A DNA stretch of 64,000 nt from the NCBI RefSeq assembly GCF_900110085.1, contig NZ_FOCK01000002.1, positions 372,001 to 436,000 of the forward strand, read 5' to 3'. This DNA is from Prevotella sp. ne3005 (GTDB taxonomy: Bacteria; Bacteroidota; Bacteroidia; Bacteroidales; Bacteroidaceae). Shown one piece after another: positions 52,589 through 61,890 of this stretch. The notes under the pieces were generated by a model. The model was given only the letters and a program-made list of their open reading frames with translations, searched no databases and was not told the DNA's origin. Each line of letters starts with the position of its first letter. The first letter of the stretch is position 1. The translations under genes were made by a program, and so were the position numbers.

Positions 52589-55500
52589 ATGAAGCACATA
52601 AAAAGACTACTGATCGTATTGATGCTGCTATTGCCATTGGCAGTGGTGGCCGACTATCTGTTTAAGACGATGGATGCCCGCGATGGTTTGACATCCAGTC
52701 AGGTAAACTGCATCCTTAAAGACTCACGCGGCTATATGTGGTTCGGTACCCCTGCCGGCCTCTACCGTTTCGACGGCTACACGTTCCGCAACTTCCAGAG
52801 TGACTCTCAGGACGGTTCGTCGCTGAACGACAGTTACATCAACTCCATTCAGGAGATGCTCGACGGCAACCTGCTTGTCGAGACCTCGTCGGGTTACTGC
52901 ATCTATCATCCCCAGACGGAGACGTTTGAGCGCGACATGAAACAGACATTCGCCCGTATGGGTATCGAGACCATCCCCTCGGTGGTATTCATCGACCGCC
53001 ATAAGAACCTCTGGGGTGCAATCCCCAACAAAGGCGTGGTCTGCTATAACCAGCAACAGCAACTGCTATTTGAGTTCGGCTATACCGACGACGCACAAGG
53101 TGTGCCACAGGGTGTGATCAGTTCTATCAGCGACTGCCGCGACGGTGCACTCATCGTCTATAATGATGGTCGATTGGTGTGCTGCGACGTTATGCACCAG
53201 CAGCATACGGTATGGGCTACCGACGGAATCCCACAACTGAAGAGCCGCCATTCGAAGTCGTACAAAGCCTTTGCCGACCAATTAGACAATATCTGGCTCT
53301 ACGGGCAGGGCACACTGTGTATGTATAACAAGAGTTCCGACACCTGGGATACCAGCATCGGTGAGCGCTTAGGATTGACGGGCATTGGCGTCGACCGTAA
53401 CATCAACGGCATGGCCGGCGACAAGAGAGGAAACATCTGGATCGGTTCCGACCAACTGGGACTGATGAAGATGGATCCTAACACCCATGAGATTGAGTCC
53501 GTACAGCCACGCAATATCAATGAACAGCAGTGGATGCATGACAAAGTAGGCATTCAGAGCGTTTATGTCGACGATACCGACCTGCTGTGGGTAGGTACGG
53601 AGAAATCAGGTATAGCCTACTCCGGACAATATATTTACCGCTTCGGCTCAGACCTCAAGGGTGACATTACCGCACTGGCACAGGATGCCAACGGCACCAT
53701 CTGGTACGGCACCAGCGATAGAGGTATCATCGGCTACGACGGGCAGCTGGCCAGTCTGAAGGTTTCATGCATGGCTACGACACCTGACGGTAGTCTGTGG
53801 ATTGGTTCGAAGCGCAATGGTCTGACGCGCATCAAAAATGGTGTCACCACCATCTTCTCGCTTGCAAAGGATAGTGCCTCGACACTTATCGACGACCATA
53901 TCAACGCCCTCTGCCAAGACAAGATCGGCAACCTCTGGATTGCCACTAATGGCGGTCTGCAGGTGTATAACCCCAGGATGAACTCGTTCAGCTCATACAC
54001 CCGCGAGAACGGCAAGCTCTCGACCAACAATATCACCAGCCTTTTCTATAAAAACGATGGTACAGGCAACAACCTGCTCATTGGTACGGCCGAAGGACTG
54101 ATCATCCTGAACCTCTCGACGACGGAGAAGAAGGTTCTGACGGGAAACTCGAACAATATCGAGCCCTTCACCAACAACTACATCACTCAGATTTTACAGG
54201 ACTCAAGAGGACTCATCTGGGTAGGAACACGTGAGGGTCTGAACATCCTGAACCTTGAGACCGATGACATCGACTACCTGACAGAAAAGCAGGGACTCTG
54301 CAACAACAATATTTGCGGTATTGCCGAGGATAAGAACCATAACATCTGGGTCACCACCAGCAAGGGTGTGTCGCGTATCGTCATCCAGCGTAACCACGAG
54401 GACGGCACAAACAACTACGGACTCTACAACTACTCCACTGCCGATGGTCTGCAGAGCAATGAGTTCAATATTGGTGCCATCCTGACGAAGAACGACGGCA
54501 ACGTGCTCTTGGGCGGCCTCTACGGTGTAAACTGGGTACTGCAGTCACAAGCCAACGACAACAACTCCCTGCCTCGTGTGATGCTCACACAGATGTTCAT
54601 CGGAGAGGAAGAGGTACTGACTGGTCATGTATACGACGGTCGTGTCATTCTCTCACAGGCCATGAACGAGACTAATAAGATTGAACTCGCCCACGACCAG
54701 AACACCTTCACCATCAAGTTTGCAGCAGGTAACTACAATCAGAGTGAGCGCCTGCAGTTCATGTATTGGATGGAAGGTAAGGACGAAGACTGGCGCAACG
54801 GTAATGCGCTGACCCACGGTGTGACCTTCAAAAACCTGAGTAGCGGCAAATATACCCTCCACGTGAAGGCCATCAGTGCCGAAGGAGCTGTCAGCAACCA
54901 AGAACGTACACTCGCCATCACCATCGAGCGCCACTGGCTGCTCTCCTGGTGGATGATTGCAACCTATATCATCATCCTCCTCGTCATCATCTACTTCTGG
55001 CGCATCGGTATCAAGCAGCTGAAGGCCATCAAGTCAAGAAAGCTTGCCGTTATCCAGGAACTGAAGATGCAGCGCGAGGAGATCAAGGCAGCCAGCGACG
55101 ACCTGCGTCAGCCCATGGCCCGCATGACCTCCATCATCGGTAACCTCTCAGAGAAAGAGAAGAGCCTCGAGGAGAAAGAGCAGCTGAACGCCCTTCACTC
55201 GCAGATGCTGCAGATCATTACCCGTGTGGCCGACATGCAGATGAACCTCGAACACCCAGAGGAGAAAGCCAAGAACGTGGTTCAGGACCGTCTGGAGATG
55301 AACAGCAAGGGCGAGCTCGAACTGCCTGAGATCGCCAGTGAGACACTAACGGCAGAGACCACCCGCTCACGTGCCGCCCTCGACTCACCGACAGCAAAGT
55401 TCACCGTGGTGATGATTGATGACAACGAGGACTTCCTGAAGTTCGCCTCAGCCCGACTGAAATATGTCTACGACTTCCATGTCTACAACGACATCGAAAA

Positions 55501-56371
55501 GGCTGCCGACGATCTGGACGAGATGAAGTGCGACATCGTCGTCTGTAAGCAGGAGATGCCTGTCATGACGGGTAGTGAACTCTGTAACCAGCTGAAGACG
55601 AACCCCAACACGCAGAAGATTAAGTTCGTATTGATGACGGAGGGTGTGCTCACGCCACAGGATATGCACTCGAAGAATATCACCGTCTCTGCCGATGACT
55701 ATCTGGCCAAGCCGTTCAACATGCAGGAGGCTACGATGCGCTTCAACCAGGTACTCGGTCTGGGTGCTGTCAAGATGAACAGCAACCTCATCGAAGGTGC
55801 CGAGACACGTATGCTTGAGGATCATAACACCAGTATGACCACCGCTACGGAGAGCATTGATGGCGAGACCATCGATGAAGAGCAGAGCCTCATGGTCTCT
55901 CCCGACGATCCGATGAACATGGTCGAGACATCAGTTATCAAGAAGACCTCTATGGTGAAGAAGAACAACCTGCCAGAGGGCATCCTGCCCGACAATCAGG
56001 AGAGCGAGGAGTCGATGTCCGACTACTCAATGCTCGACGCCATGGACCAGCAGCTGATAAAGAATATTGAGCAGTATGTGATGCAGAATATGAGCCGTGG
56101 TCAGATCAGCCTTGAGGAGATGGCCAGTGCGATGGGAATGGGTCGTGTACCCTTCTTCCACCGCGTGCGTAACCTCACAGGCAAGACGCCCGCCGAGCTG
56201 GTGCGCGACATGCGACTGAAGCACGCCTGCATCCTGCTGAAGCGTACGAACATCAACATGAGCGAACTTGCAACGAACGTTGGCTTCATGACGGCAGAAA
56301 ACTTCATCAGTATCTTCCGCGAGAAGTTCGGCATGACCCCGTTGGAGTACCGGTTGAACCACAGAAAATAA
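52589..56371 (+). CDS. Degenerate hybrid two-component regulator (propeller - Y_Y_Y - pseudo-receiver - AraC)
   Basis: A 1260-residue membrane protein built like a Bacteroidetes hybrid two-component system but without phosphotransfer parts. It has a signal peptide, then at least eight propeller repeats to about residue 640 (SRGYMWFGTPAGLYRFDG, RGNIWIGSDQLGL, GTIWYGTSDRGI, GLIWVGTREGLNI). A Y_Y_Y domain (about 700-780), a TM (784-805) and a coiled coil follow. At the DHp site, S836-D-D-L-R-Q-P-M stands where S-H-E-x-R-T-P-L is expected, so the His is Asp837. No ATPase domain fits in the 90 residues before the receiver. The receiver keeps D944/D945 and K1041, but the phospho-acceptor is Lys987. 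A 100-residue acidic linker leads to an intact AraC HTH (1155-1260). It probably signals by conformation, not phosphate. It starts 19 bp after kdsD. Confidence 0.9.
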   Translation: MKHIKRLLIVLMLLLPLAVVADYLFKTMDARDGLTSSQVNCILKDSRGYMWFGTPAGLYRFDGYTFRNFQSDSQDGSSLNDSYINSIQEMLDGNLLVETSSGYCIYHPQTETFERDMKQTFARMGIETIPSVVFIDRHKNLWGAIPNKGVVCYNQQQQLLFEFGYTDDAQGVPQGVISSISDCRDGALIVYNDGRLVCCDVMHQQHTVWATDGIPQLKSRHSKSYKAFADQLDNIWLYGQGTLCMYNKSSDTWDTSIGERLGLTGIGVDRNINGMAGDKRGNIWIGSDQLGLMKMDPNTHEIESVQPRNINEQQWMHDKVGIQSVYVDDTDLLWVGTEKSGIAYSGQYIYRFGSDLKGDITALAQDANGTIWYGTSDRGIIGYDGQLASLKVSCMATTPDGSLWIGSKRNGLTRIKNGVTTIFSLAKDSASTLIDDHINALCQDKIGNLWIATNGGLQVYNPRMNSFSSYTRENGKLSTNNITSLFYKNDGTGNNLLIGTAEGLIILNLSTTEKKVLTGNSNNIEPFTNNYITQILQDSRGLIWVGTREGLNILNLETDDIDYLTEKQGLCNNNICGIAEDKNHNIWVTTSKGVSRIVIQRNHEDGTNNYGLYNYSTADGLQSNEFNIGAILTKNDGNVLLGGLYGVNWVLQSQANDNNSLPRVMLTQMFIGEEEVLTGHVYDGRVILSQAMNETNKIELAHDQNTFTIKFAAGNYNQSERLQFMYWMEGKDEDWRNGNALTHGVTFKNLSSGKYTLHVKAISAEGAVSNQERTLAITIERHWLLSWWMIATYIIILLVIIYFWRIGIKQLKAIKSRKLAVIQELKMQREEIKAASDDLRQPMARMTSIIGNLSEKEKSLEEKEQLNALHSQMLQIITRVADMQMNLEHPEEKAKNVVQDRLEMNSKGELELPEIASETLTAETTRSRAALDSPTAKFTVVMIDDNEDFLKFASARLKYVYDFHVYNDIEKAADDLDEMKCDIVVCKQEMPVMTGSELCNQLKTNPNTQKIKFVLMTEGVLTPQDMHSKNITVSADDYLAKPFNMQEATMRFNQVLGLGAVKMNSNLIEGAETRMLEDHNTSMTTATESIDGETIDEEQSLMVSPDDPMNMVETSVIKKTSMVKKNNLPEGILPDNQESEESMSDYSMLDAMDQQLIKNIEQYVMQNMSRGQISLEEMASAMGMGRVPFFHRVRNLTGKTPAELVRDMRLKHACILLKRTNINMSELATNVGFMTAENFISIFREKFGMTPLEYRLNHRK

Positions 56372-56395
56372 AAAGTGACAATCGTAAAACATAAA

Positions 56396-57637
56396 ATGAT
56401 GAACACATTGAAGTGGTGGCGGATTATTCTGCCACTACTTTTCAGTATTCACTATTCACTTCTCACGGCGTCTGCACAGTCCAGCGATTCCATGACCGTT
56501 GAGCAGATGAGCGCACTGGGCATTCATTTCACCAACGACAACAAGGTGGAACTGCTCATGTCGGGTCGGGAGAAGTTTGAACGGCTCTTTGAGGATATCC
56601 GTCAGGCCAAGCAGAGTGTGCATCTGGAGTACTTCAACTTCCGCAACGACTCCATCGCCTCGCTGCTCTTCGACATCCTCAGGGAGAAACGCAAAGAGGG
56701 TGTAGAGGTGAGAGCCGCCTTCGACGGCTTCGGCAACGACTCCAACAACCAGCCCCTGAAGAAGAGCCACCTCGCCGCTCTCCATGCCGACAGCATCAAC
56801 ATCCGCGAGTTCGACCCCATCCGCTTTCCCTGGGTAAACCATATATGGCCCAGAGACCACCGTAAGATTGTAATCATCGACGGGCGTATCGGTTATACGG
56901 GCGGTATGAACGTAGCCGACTATTACATCGTGGGAACAGAGCAGGTGGGCGAATGGCGCGACATGCATTGCCGCATCGAGGGACCAGCCGTCAACGACCT
57001 GCAGGCCATCTTCGCCCGTTTCTGGAAGAAGCTCGGCAAGGAAGACCTCTCCGACCCTCGCTACTATCAGGGCACCTGTGCCGGCAGGAAGATGATCGGC
57101 ATCGTCAACCGCGAGCCAAACACCTCTAACGAGATTATGCGCCGACTCTATATCCATGCCCTCGACAATGCCAAGGACTCGGTAAAGATTGTCAACCCCT
57201 ACTTCGTCCCTACCCCCTCCGTCATGAAAGCCCTCAAGCGCTGTGCCGAACGGGGCGTGAAGATGGACATCATCATGTCGGCAAAATACGACGTGCCTCT
57301 CACGCCCGATGTCGTCTACTATAACATGCGCAAGCTCATCAAAAGGGGTGTCAACGTATGGCGCTATCGTCTGGGATTCCATCATTCGAAGATTATGATG
57401 GTCGACGGGAAATTCTGTACCGTAGGCAGCACCAACCTCGATGCGCGCAGCATGCGCTTCGACTATGAGATCAATGCCCTCATCATCGACCCGGAGACCA
57501 CGGCTAAGCTCGATGCCAAGTTTATCGAAGACACCAAGCAGTGCGACCTGATTACGATGGAGGAATGGAACAAGAGCCGTTCGACATGGCAACGATTCCG
57601 CGGATGGTTCGGACATTTGTTGACCCCGTTCCTGTAG
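56396..57637 (+). CDS. Secreted phospholipase D-family / cardiolipin synthase-like protein
   Basis: A 413-residue protein with a signal peptide (ends LLTASAQ) and two HKD motifs: HRKIVIIDGRIGYTGGMN near residue 160 and HHSKIMMVDGKFCTVGSTNLDARS near 330. This is the paired active site of cardiolipin synthases and PLD enzymes. Unlike typical cardiolipin synthases it has no pair of TM helices, only a cleavable signal, so it should act in the periplasm on phospholipid head groups. The frame opens with GTG at 56375, but the ATG pair at 56396/56399 is preferred. A 7-bp repeat forms part of its signal-peptide codons. It starts 24 bp after the regulator, and the next gene is 3 bp downstream. Confidence 0.9.
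   Translation: MMNTLKWWRIILPLLFSIHYSLLTASAQSSDSMTVEQMSALGIHFTNDNKVELLMSGREKFERLFEDIRQAKQSVHLEYFNFRNDSIASLLFDILREKRKEGVEVRAAFDGFGNDSNNQPLKKSHLAALHADSINIREFDPIRFPWVNHIWPRDHRKIVIIDGRIGYTGGMNVADYYIVGTEQVGEWRDMHCRIEGPAVNDLQAIFARFWKKLGKEDLSDPRYYQGTCAGRKMIGIVNREPNTSNEIMRRLYIHALDNAKDSVKIVNPYFVPTPSVMKALKRCAERGVKMDIIMSAKYDVPLTPDVVYYNMRKLIKRGVNVWRYRLGFHHSKIMMVDGKFCTVGSTNLDARSMRFDYEINALIIDPETTAKLDAKFIEDTKQCDLITMEEWNKSRSTWQRFRGWFGHLLTPFL
56441..56461. repeat. 7-bp repeats inside the PLD signal-peptide codons
   Basis: Units TTCAGTA, TTCACTA and TTCACTT encode FSIHYSL, the core of the signal peptide. Same period as the promoter-associated tracts. Confidence 0.75.
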
Positions 57638-57640
57638 CCG

Positions 57641-58783
57641 ATGAATCGCGACACCGTCATATCGATTGCCAAGGGCATCGCCATCATCCTGATGGTGGTG
57701 GCTCATGCCGAGGCCCCAGGCTGGTTGTGCAAGTTCATCTTCGAGTTCCACATGCCCCTCTTCTTCATCACGGCGGGTTACTTCTTCTCACTGAAATACC
57801 TCAACGACGAGGCCACCTTCGTCAAGAAGCGTGTCAAGGGGCTCTACTGGCCCTTCGTCAAGTGGTCGGTATTTTTCCTCATCATCCACAACTGGATGTT
57901 CGACATCGGTATTCTCAACGAACGCTTCGGCAACGAGACGGGCGGCGTCACCCACCCCTACACATGCCATCAGATCCAGCAGAACCTCTGGCATATCTTC
58001 ACCGCCATGGGTGGCTACGACCAGTTCCTCTGCGGTGCCTTCTGGTTCTTCCGCGGACTCTTCGTTGCCAGCATCCTATACCTTATTATATATAAGGTGG
58101 TGCTCCACGTGCTCCCAGAGAAGCGAGCCAACGCAGCCCCTTACCTCATCTGTCTCATCATGCTGCTGCTCTGCGCCTGGAAGACCTATGAGGGTCTGAA
58201 GATTATCACCCTCGTGCAGGGTGGCTATCGCGACCTGATGGGCTGTTTCTTCTTCGGATGCGGCTTCATCTTCCGACAGTATGCCGGTCAGTATCGTCAG
58301 TTCATCGGCCGTCACTACGCGGCCCTGTGGACTACCATTCTCTTCGCCGTCATCGTGTTTCTTTTCTCGAAATACCTGACGGCCAACATGAACTGGCGCT
58401 CCACCTTCGTGCAGTTCCTGTCATTGCCCATCCCTGCCCTACTCGGCTTCCTAATGACCTACAACATCAGCCTCTGGCTCGACAGGCACGAAGGCCGTCT
58501 GAAGCAGTTTCTCGTCTATACGGGCAACAACACCCTCAACATCTTCATCTTCCACATCGTTGCCTATAAGGTGGTTAGTCTGCTGAAGATATGGTACTAC
58601 GGTCTCGACATCCGGCAGATTGGCTGCCACATGGTCATCCACGAGTACTCCCAACAGGATCTGTTCTGGATACTCTACACCATCGCCGGCGTGGGCCTAC
58701 CATTGGGATGCACCTGGCTCAGTAGAAAAATCAAGGAAAGGGTCAGAGGATATAAAGCATCATCTGGATCTCGGCCTCAGTGA
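57641..58783 (+). CDS. Acyltransferase family 3 membrane protein
   Basis: A 380-residue polytopic protein of the Acyltransferase_3 family, about ten helices. Family start: RDTVISIAKGIAIILMVVAHAEAPGWLCKFIFEFHMPLFFITAGYFF, with the catalytic-type His near residue 22. These enzymes O-acylate sugars of surface polysaccharides or peptidoglycan. It follows the PLD gene by 3 bp, so the two are an operon of envelope lipid or glycan modification. Its last 41 bp overlap the 3' end of the convergent TPR gene, and both reading frames there are real. Confidence 0.9.
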   Translation: MNRDTVISIAKGIAIILMVVAHAEAPGWLCKFIFEFHMPLFFITAGYFFSLKYLNDEATFVKKRVKGLYWPFVKWSVFFLIIHNWMFDIGILNERFGNETGGVTHPYTCHQIQQNLWHIFTAMGGYDQFLCGAFWFFRGLFVASILYLIIYKVVLHVLPEKRANAAPYLICLIMLLLCAWKTYEGLKIITLVQGGYRDLMGCFFFGCGFIFRQYAGQYRQFIGRHYAALWTTILFAVIVFLFSKYLTANMNWRSTFVQFLSLPIPALLGFLMTYNISLWLDRHEGRLKQFLVYTGNNTLNIFIFHIVAYKVVSLLKIWYYGLDIRQIGCHMVIHEYSQQDLFWILYTIAGVGLPLGCTWLSRKIKERVRGYKASSGSRPQ

Positions 58784-60899
58784 TGCCTTTTTCACGGATC
58801 AGGCTGTCCTCATTATCAATGATATACATCTTCGGTTCTCCCGTCTCCTCCAGATAACGGCGGAAACAGGCGGCTGCGTCATCGATTCGACCATTGAACC
58901 AGAGACAATAGCCTTCGTTCAACAGGTCGTTAGGCGACGGCTTCTCGATGTCCAACAGTTTTTCATATAGCTTCTCTGCCTGCTCGTATTTCCCATTGCA
59001 GGTCAGCGTCCAGGCCAGCACACGGTTCACGTTCTCATCGTCGGGCGCCTCATAGTTCAGACGGAACAGGATCTTCTCTGCTTCCTCATACTGACGGAGG
59101 TTAGTCTGACACACGGCCTTGTTCAGCAGATAAAGCTTCTTGTCTGGCTGCAGCTGGAGCAGTTTCTCATACATCTCCAGAGCCTCTTCATAAAGGGTGT
59201 TGGCAAACAAGGCACGGGCATAGCCAGCCAGGGCGCGCTCGTTCTCGGGCTCCAGTTCCAGGGCTTTGGCATAGTTCATCCTCGGGTTCTCACCGATATA
59301 GCCCGACATCATGTAATACTGGAAGTCGCGACGGCTCACATCATAGCATCTCAGCATCGTCTTCGCATCCCCTATACGTTTCTTCTTGAGAAGGAAGGCT
59401 GTCACCTCATTGAAGTGGGCCTCCAGCGGTGTACCGAAGAACAGTGGACTGGAGAAGAAGAGATAATTGCGCTCCTCGAGGTCGAAGATGCTCCTGAAGG
59501 CATTGCGCTGCGAGAAGATACGGAAGAGTCGGTAGAGATCCTGCAGATAGAGCCTGCGGATATAGGCTGGCGTCCGTGTCTCCTCCGGTGCCATCTCCGT
59601 GAAGGTTCCCTCCCCACGGTCCAGCAACTGTCGGATGTTCTCGGGCAATTGACTGATCACCTGTTCAAACGCCAGCAGGAAGGAGTACTTGTCGCTATTG
59701 CAGAAAGGACCGTTCTTCATCATAGACTGCAGGAATCGGTTCTCCTTGAACTTTCCGGCTGCCGACTGGATGTCAGGGTGATTCATATCGAAGGGCATGA
59801 GCCAGTTCACAATCTCATTGAAGAAGGGGAAGCGCTTCATCTGTGAGAAGCCGCCGAAGTAGATGTCCGACCCCTGCTTCTGCATGTCGATCATCTTCCT
59901 GTAGCTGTTTTCCATCTTCTCCAGTCGCTCCTCAGCCTCGTTGGGGTGCAGGATATCGTTCAGCGGATCCTGGTCTTCCTCGCTGTTCCAGTCGATGATA
60001 ATCGGCGAGTCCTGGCTCTTCTTCGTCTTGATAAGGTCGGGAATGATCTCATCACGGATGGTAGCCTGGTCCTGCTCCACATTGATGCAGTAGATCATCT
60101 GCTTCTGCAGGTCCACCAGTTCCTGACGGCATTGCTCATCGTCGAACAGGGTCTTCAGCAGTTCAGTCTCCTCAGGGAAGATGCCGTCGAGTTCGGCATC
60201 CATAGAGAACACCCAACCGACGAGGGCTCTTTGGCGCACCTGTTCGTCAATGGCCTGCTGATAGACATGCACCAGCGTACGGAACTTCGCCATATCAAAA
60301 TAGCTCATCGACGAGAGCATCACACTGCTGATGAGCAGCAGCTGGTCGTTCACGTCGACCGTCGGCGACAGCAACAGATCCTCCATCGCCGTCGCATAGC
60401 TGTCGGTCCACAAGCCAGAGGTCAGGATATTGTCAAACAGCTCCACCATCTGGTCATGATGCTGTGCATAGAGTTCACTACGCTTGGCAGCCGAAGTGTG
60501 GGCTGGCTCCAGATCGAGCACGGCCACATCCGACACAAAGGCCTCCAACTCCTCTTTCACCACCTGCGGCGACCAGTCGCGCGCCGTCATGTGTCCCTTA
60601 TAGAAGAGCGACGAGAGGTAAGGCATGTGCCTCACGGTATAGTTGCTGGCCATGTTGGCATAGAGCACATACATCCTGCGCAACAGGTTGTCGTAGAGCT
60701 GCGGCAGCTGGGGATCCTTAAATCCACGACGCCAGTAGTCGGCCATCAGCTGATAGTCGGTCTTAATGGCAAAAAGCCGGTCGGTATTGATCTGATGGGG
60801 ATGTACGGCCAGGAAATTGTCCATCGCCACGATGGCCTCACCAAGGTTGCGATTCAACAAATGGTCAAGGACGGTATCAAGTGCTTCGTTTCTAACCAT
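58743..60899 (-). CDS. Tetratricopeptide-repeat protein
   Basis: A 718-residue cytoplasmic protein with no signal peptide. Residues 1-480 are helical with no family I can name (FAIKTDYQLMADYWRRGF, FFNEIVNWLMPFDMNHPDIQSA). The C-terminal 200 residues contain about four TPRs (NERALAGYARALFANTLYEEALEMYEKLLQLQP, then KLYLLNKAVCQTNLRQYEEAEKILFRLN, and KYEQAEKLYEKLLDIEKPSPNDLLNEGYCLWFNGR, given in part). TPRs bind protein partners. It follows the substrate-binding lipoprotein by 6 bp, so the pair is co-transcribed; the functional link is unclear. Confidence 0.86.
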   Translation of the reverse strand: MVRNEALDTVLDHLLNRNLGEAIVAMDNFLAVHPHQINTDRLFAIKTDYQLMADYWRRGFKDPQLPQLYDNLLRRMYVLYANMASNYTVRHMPYLSSLFYKGHMTARDWSPQVVKEELEAFVSDVAVLDLEPAHTSAAKRSELYAQHHDQMVELFDNILTSGLWTDSYATAMEDLLLSPTVDVNDQLLLISSVMLSSMSYFDMAKFRTLVHVYQQAIDEQVRQRALVGWVFSMDAELDGIFPEETELLKTLFDDEQCRQELVDLQKQMIYCINVEQDQATIRDEIIPDLIKTKKSQDSPIIIDWNSEEDQDPLNDILHPNEAEERLEKMENSYRKMIDMQKQGSDIYFGGFSQMKRFPFFNEIVNWLMPFDMNHPDIQSAAGKFKENRFLQSMMKNGPFCNSDKYSFLLAFEQVISQLPENIRQLLDRGEGTFTEMAPEETRTPAYIRRLYLQDLYRLFRIFSQRNAFRSIFDLEERNYLFFSSPLFFGTPLEAHFNEVTAFLLKKKRIGDAKTMLRCYDVSRRDFQYYMMSGYIGENPRMNYAKALELEPENERALAGYARALFANTLYEEALEMYEKLLQLQPDKKLYLLNKAVCQTNLRQYEEAEKILFRLNYEAPDDENVNRVLAWTLTCNGKYEQAEKLYEKLLDIEKPSPNDLLNEGYCLWFNGRIDDAAACFRRYLEETGEPKMYIIDNEDSLIREKGITEAEIQMMLYIL

Positions 60900-60905
60900 G
60901 ACTTC

Positions 60906-61826
60906 TTACTTTTTCTTCGACAGCCACTGGCGGGCCTGTTCCACATCCTTCTCCCTCGGCGCTGCAGCATGCTGGAACTTCAACGTGTCGGGCAAGGCCT
61001 TCAGCGCCTGTTCAGAGATCTTATAATATTTCCTGATAACGTCCCGGTATTGTTTCACCCCATAGTGGTTCAGCGAGTCGCAAGCCTCATTGTAGCCTTT
61101 CAGAAACACCTCCATCTGTCGACGGCGGTTCTGGTCGTCCATACCCTTCTCGCGGAAGGCCAGCACGCCCATCTGCATATCCAGCTGACGGGTATCGAGC
61201 AGCACCTTGTGCTTACCCAACAGGGCCTGTGTGGCCTGCGGCTCCGTCATCAGCAGGGCGTCCATCTCGTTATTCTCCAACATCTTCAGCCGCACGTTCA
61301 CATCATTGATCTGGATGCGGAACACGCGTTCAGTCTTCAGTTTCGCACTATCCACGGCCAGGTCGCTCAGCAGGTCGGTCACCGAGTAGCGCGTCATGGC
61401 CAGCATACGGTCGTCGAGATGCTTCAGGTTCGACATACGCAACTGTCGGTTGCTGATGAGCAGCCAATAGGCATTCGTGGCAGCCACATACTTCAGGGGC
61501 GTTCCCTGCTGGATCATCCGCTCCGTCCTCACCAGGTCGCTGATGGAGCCCTCTACCCTGCCCCGCATCAGGGCTGTATCACAGTCCATCTGGGCATTAA
61601 AGCGCTTCAGGCGGATATCCACCACCGTGTCAAACATCTGGTGGTCTTTGGCAATAAACACGGGCAGACAGTCGAGCGTCGGCATCACAGCCACCTTCAG
61701 GGCTGCCGAGTCCTCACGCCACAACTTCAATCGCTGGGCACGCGACAGTCGTTTCGTCTCCTCATACGACTGTCCGCAGCCTGCAATCAGTAATATCGTT
61801 GCGAATAACAATAGAATCTTTCTCAT
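60906..61826 (-). CDS. ABC-transporter-type substrate-binding lipoprotein (NMT1/SsuA-like)
   Basis: A 306-residue lipoprotein with lipobox LIAGC (Cys17). The mature part has the periplasmic-binding fold of the NMT1/THI5/SsuA group: ALKVAVMPTLDCLPVFIAKD near residue 42, ALMRGRVEGSISDLVRTERM, LLISNRQLRMSNLKHLDDRMLAMTR and MDALLMTEPQATQALLG. Homologues bind thiamine precursors, sulfonates or nitrate, but no permease or ATPase gene is next to it, so the ligand and partner are unknown. The frame is open to 62021 through the promoter into radA; the ATG at 61826 gives the lipobox. It is the first gene of a two-gene operon. Confidence 0.85.
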   Translation of the reverse strand: MRKILLLFATILLIAGCGQSYEETKRLSRAQRLKLWREDSAALKVAVMPTLDCLPVFIAKDHQMFDTVVDIRLKRFNAQMDCDTALMRGRVEGSISDLVRTERMIQQGTPLKYVAATNAYWLLISNRQLRMSNLKHLDDRMLAMTRYSVTDLLSDLAVDSAKLKTERVFRIQINDVNVRLKMLENNEMDALLMTEPQATQALLGKHKVLLDTRQLDMQMGVLAFREKGMDDQNRRRQMEVFLKGYNEACDSLNHYGVKQYRDVIRKYYKISEQALKALPDTLKFQHAAAPREKDVEQARQWLSKKK

Positions 61827-61834
61827 ATCGCCTG

Positions 61835-61842
61835 CAAAGGTA
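61835..61842 (-). promoter_or_regulatory. Promoter -7 box of the lipoprotein operon
   Basis: Minus-strand TACCTTTG, exact consensus, 8 bp before the lipoprotein ATG. Confidence 0.7.
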
Positions 61843-61874
61843 CGTTTTTTTTTTGGAATAAAGAAAAATTTTCG

Positions 61875-61882
61875 TAACTTTG
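61875..61882 (+). promoter_or_regulatory. radA promoter -7 box
   Basis: TAACTTTG, exact consensus, 8 bp before the radA ATG. The two divergent -7 boxes are only 32 bp apart, so their upstream elements must overlap. Confidence 0.75.
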
Positions 61883-61890
61883 CACTCGTT

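Noticed and set aside
56456..57751. 431-codon minus-strand open frame opposite the PLD-family gene
   Set aside because: The plus-strand gene has two HKD motifs; the minus frame is an antisense shadow.
59946..61793. 615-codon open frame on the plus strand
   Set aside because: It is antisense to the TPR protein and the lipoprotein, both of which have clear domain evidence. The translated product is His/Leu/Gln-rich, typical of a reverse-strand shadow.
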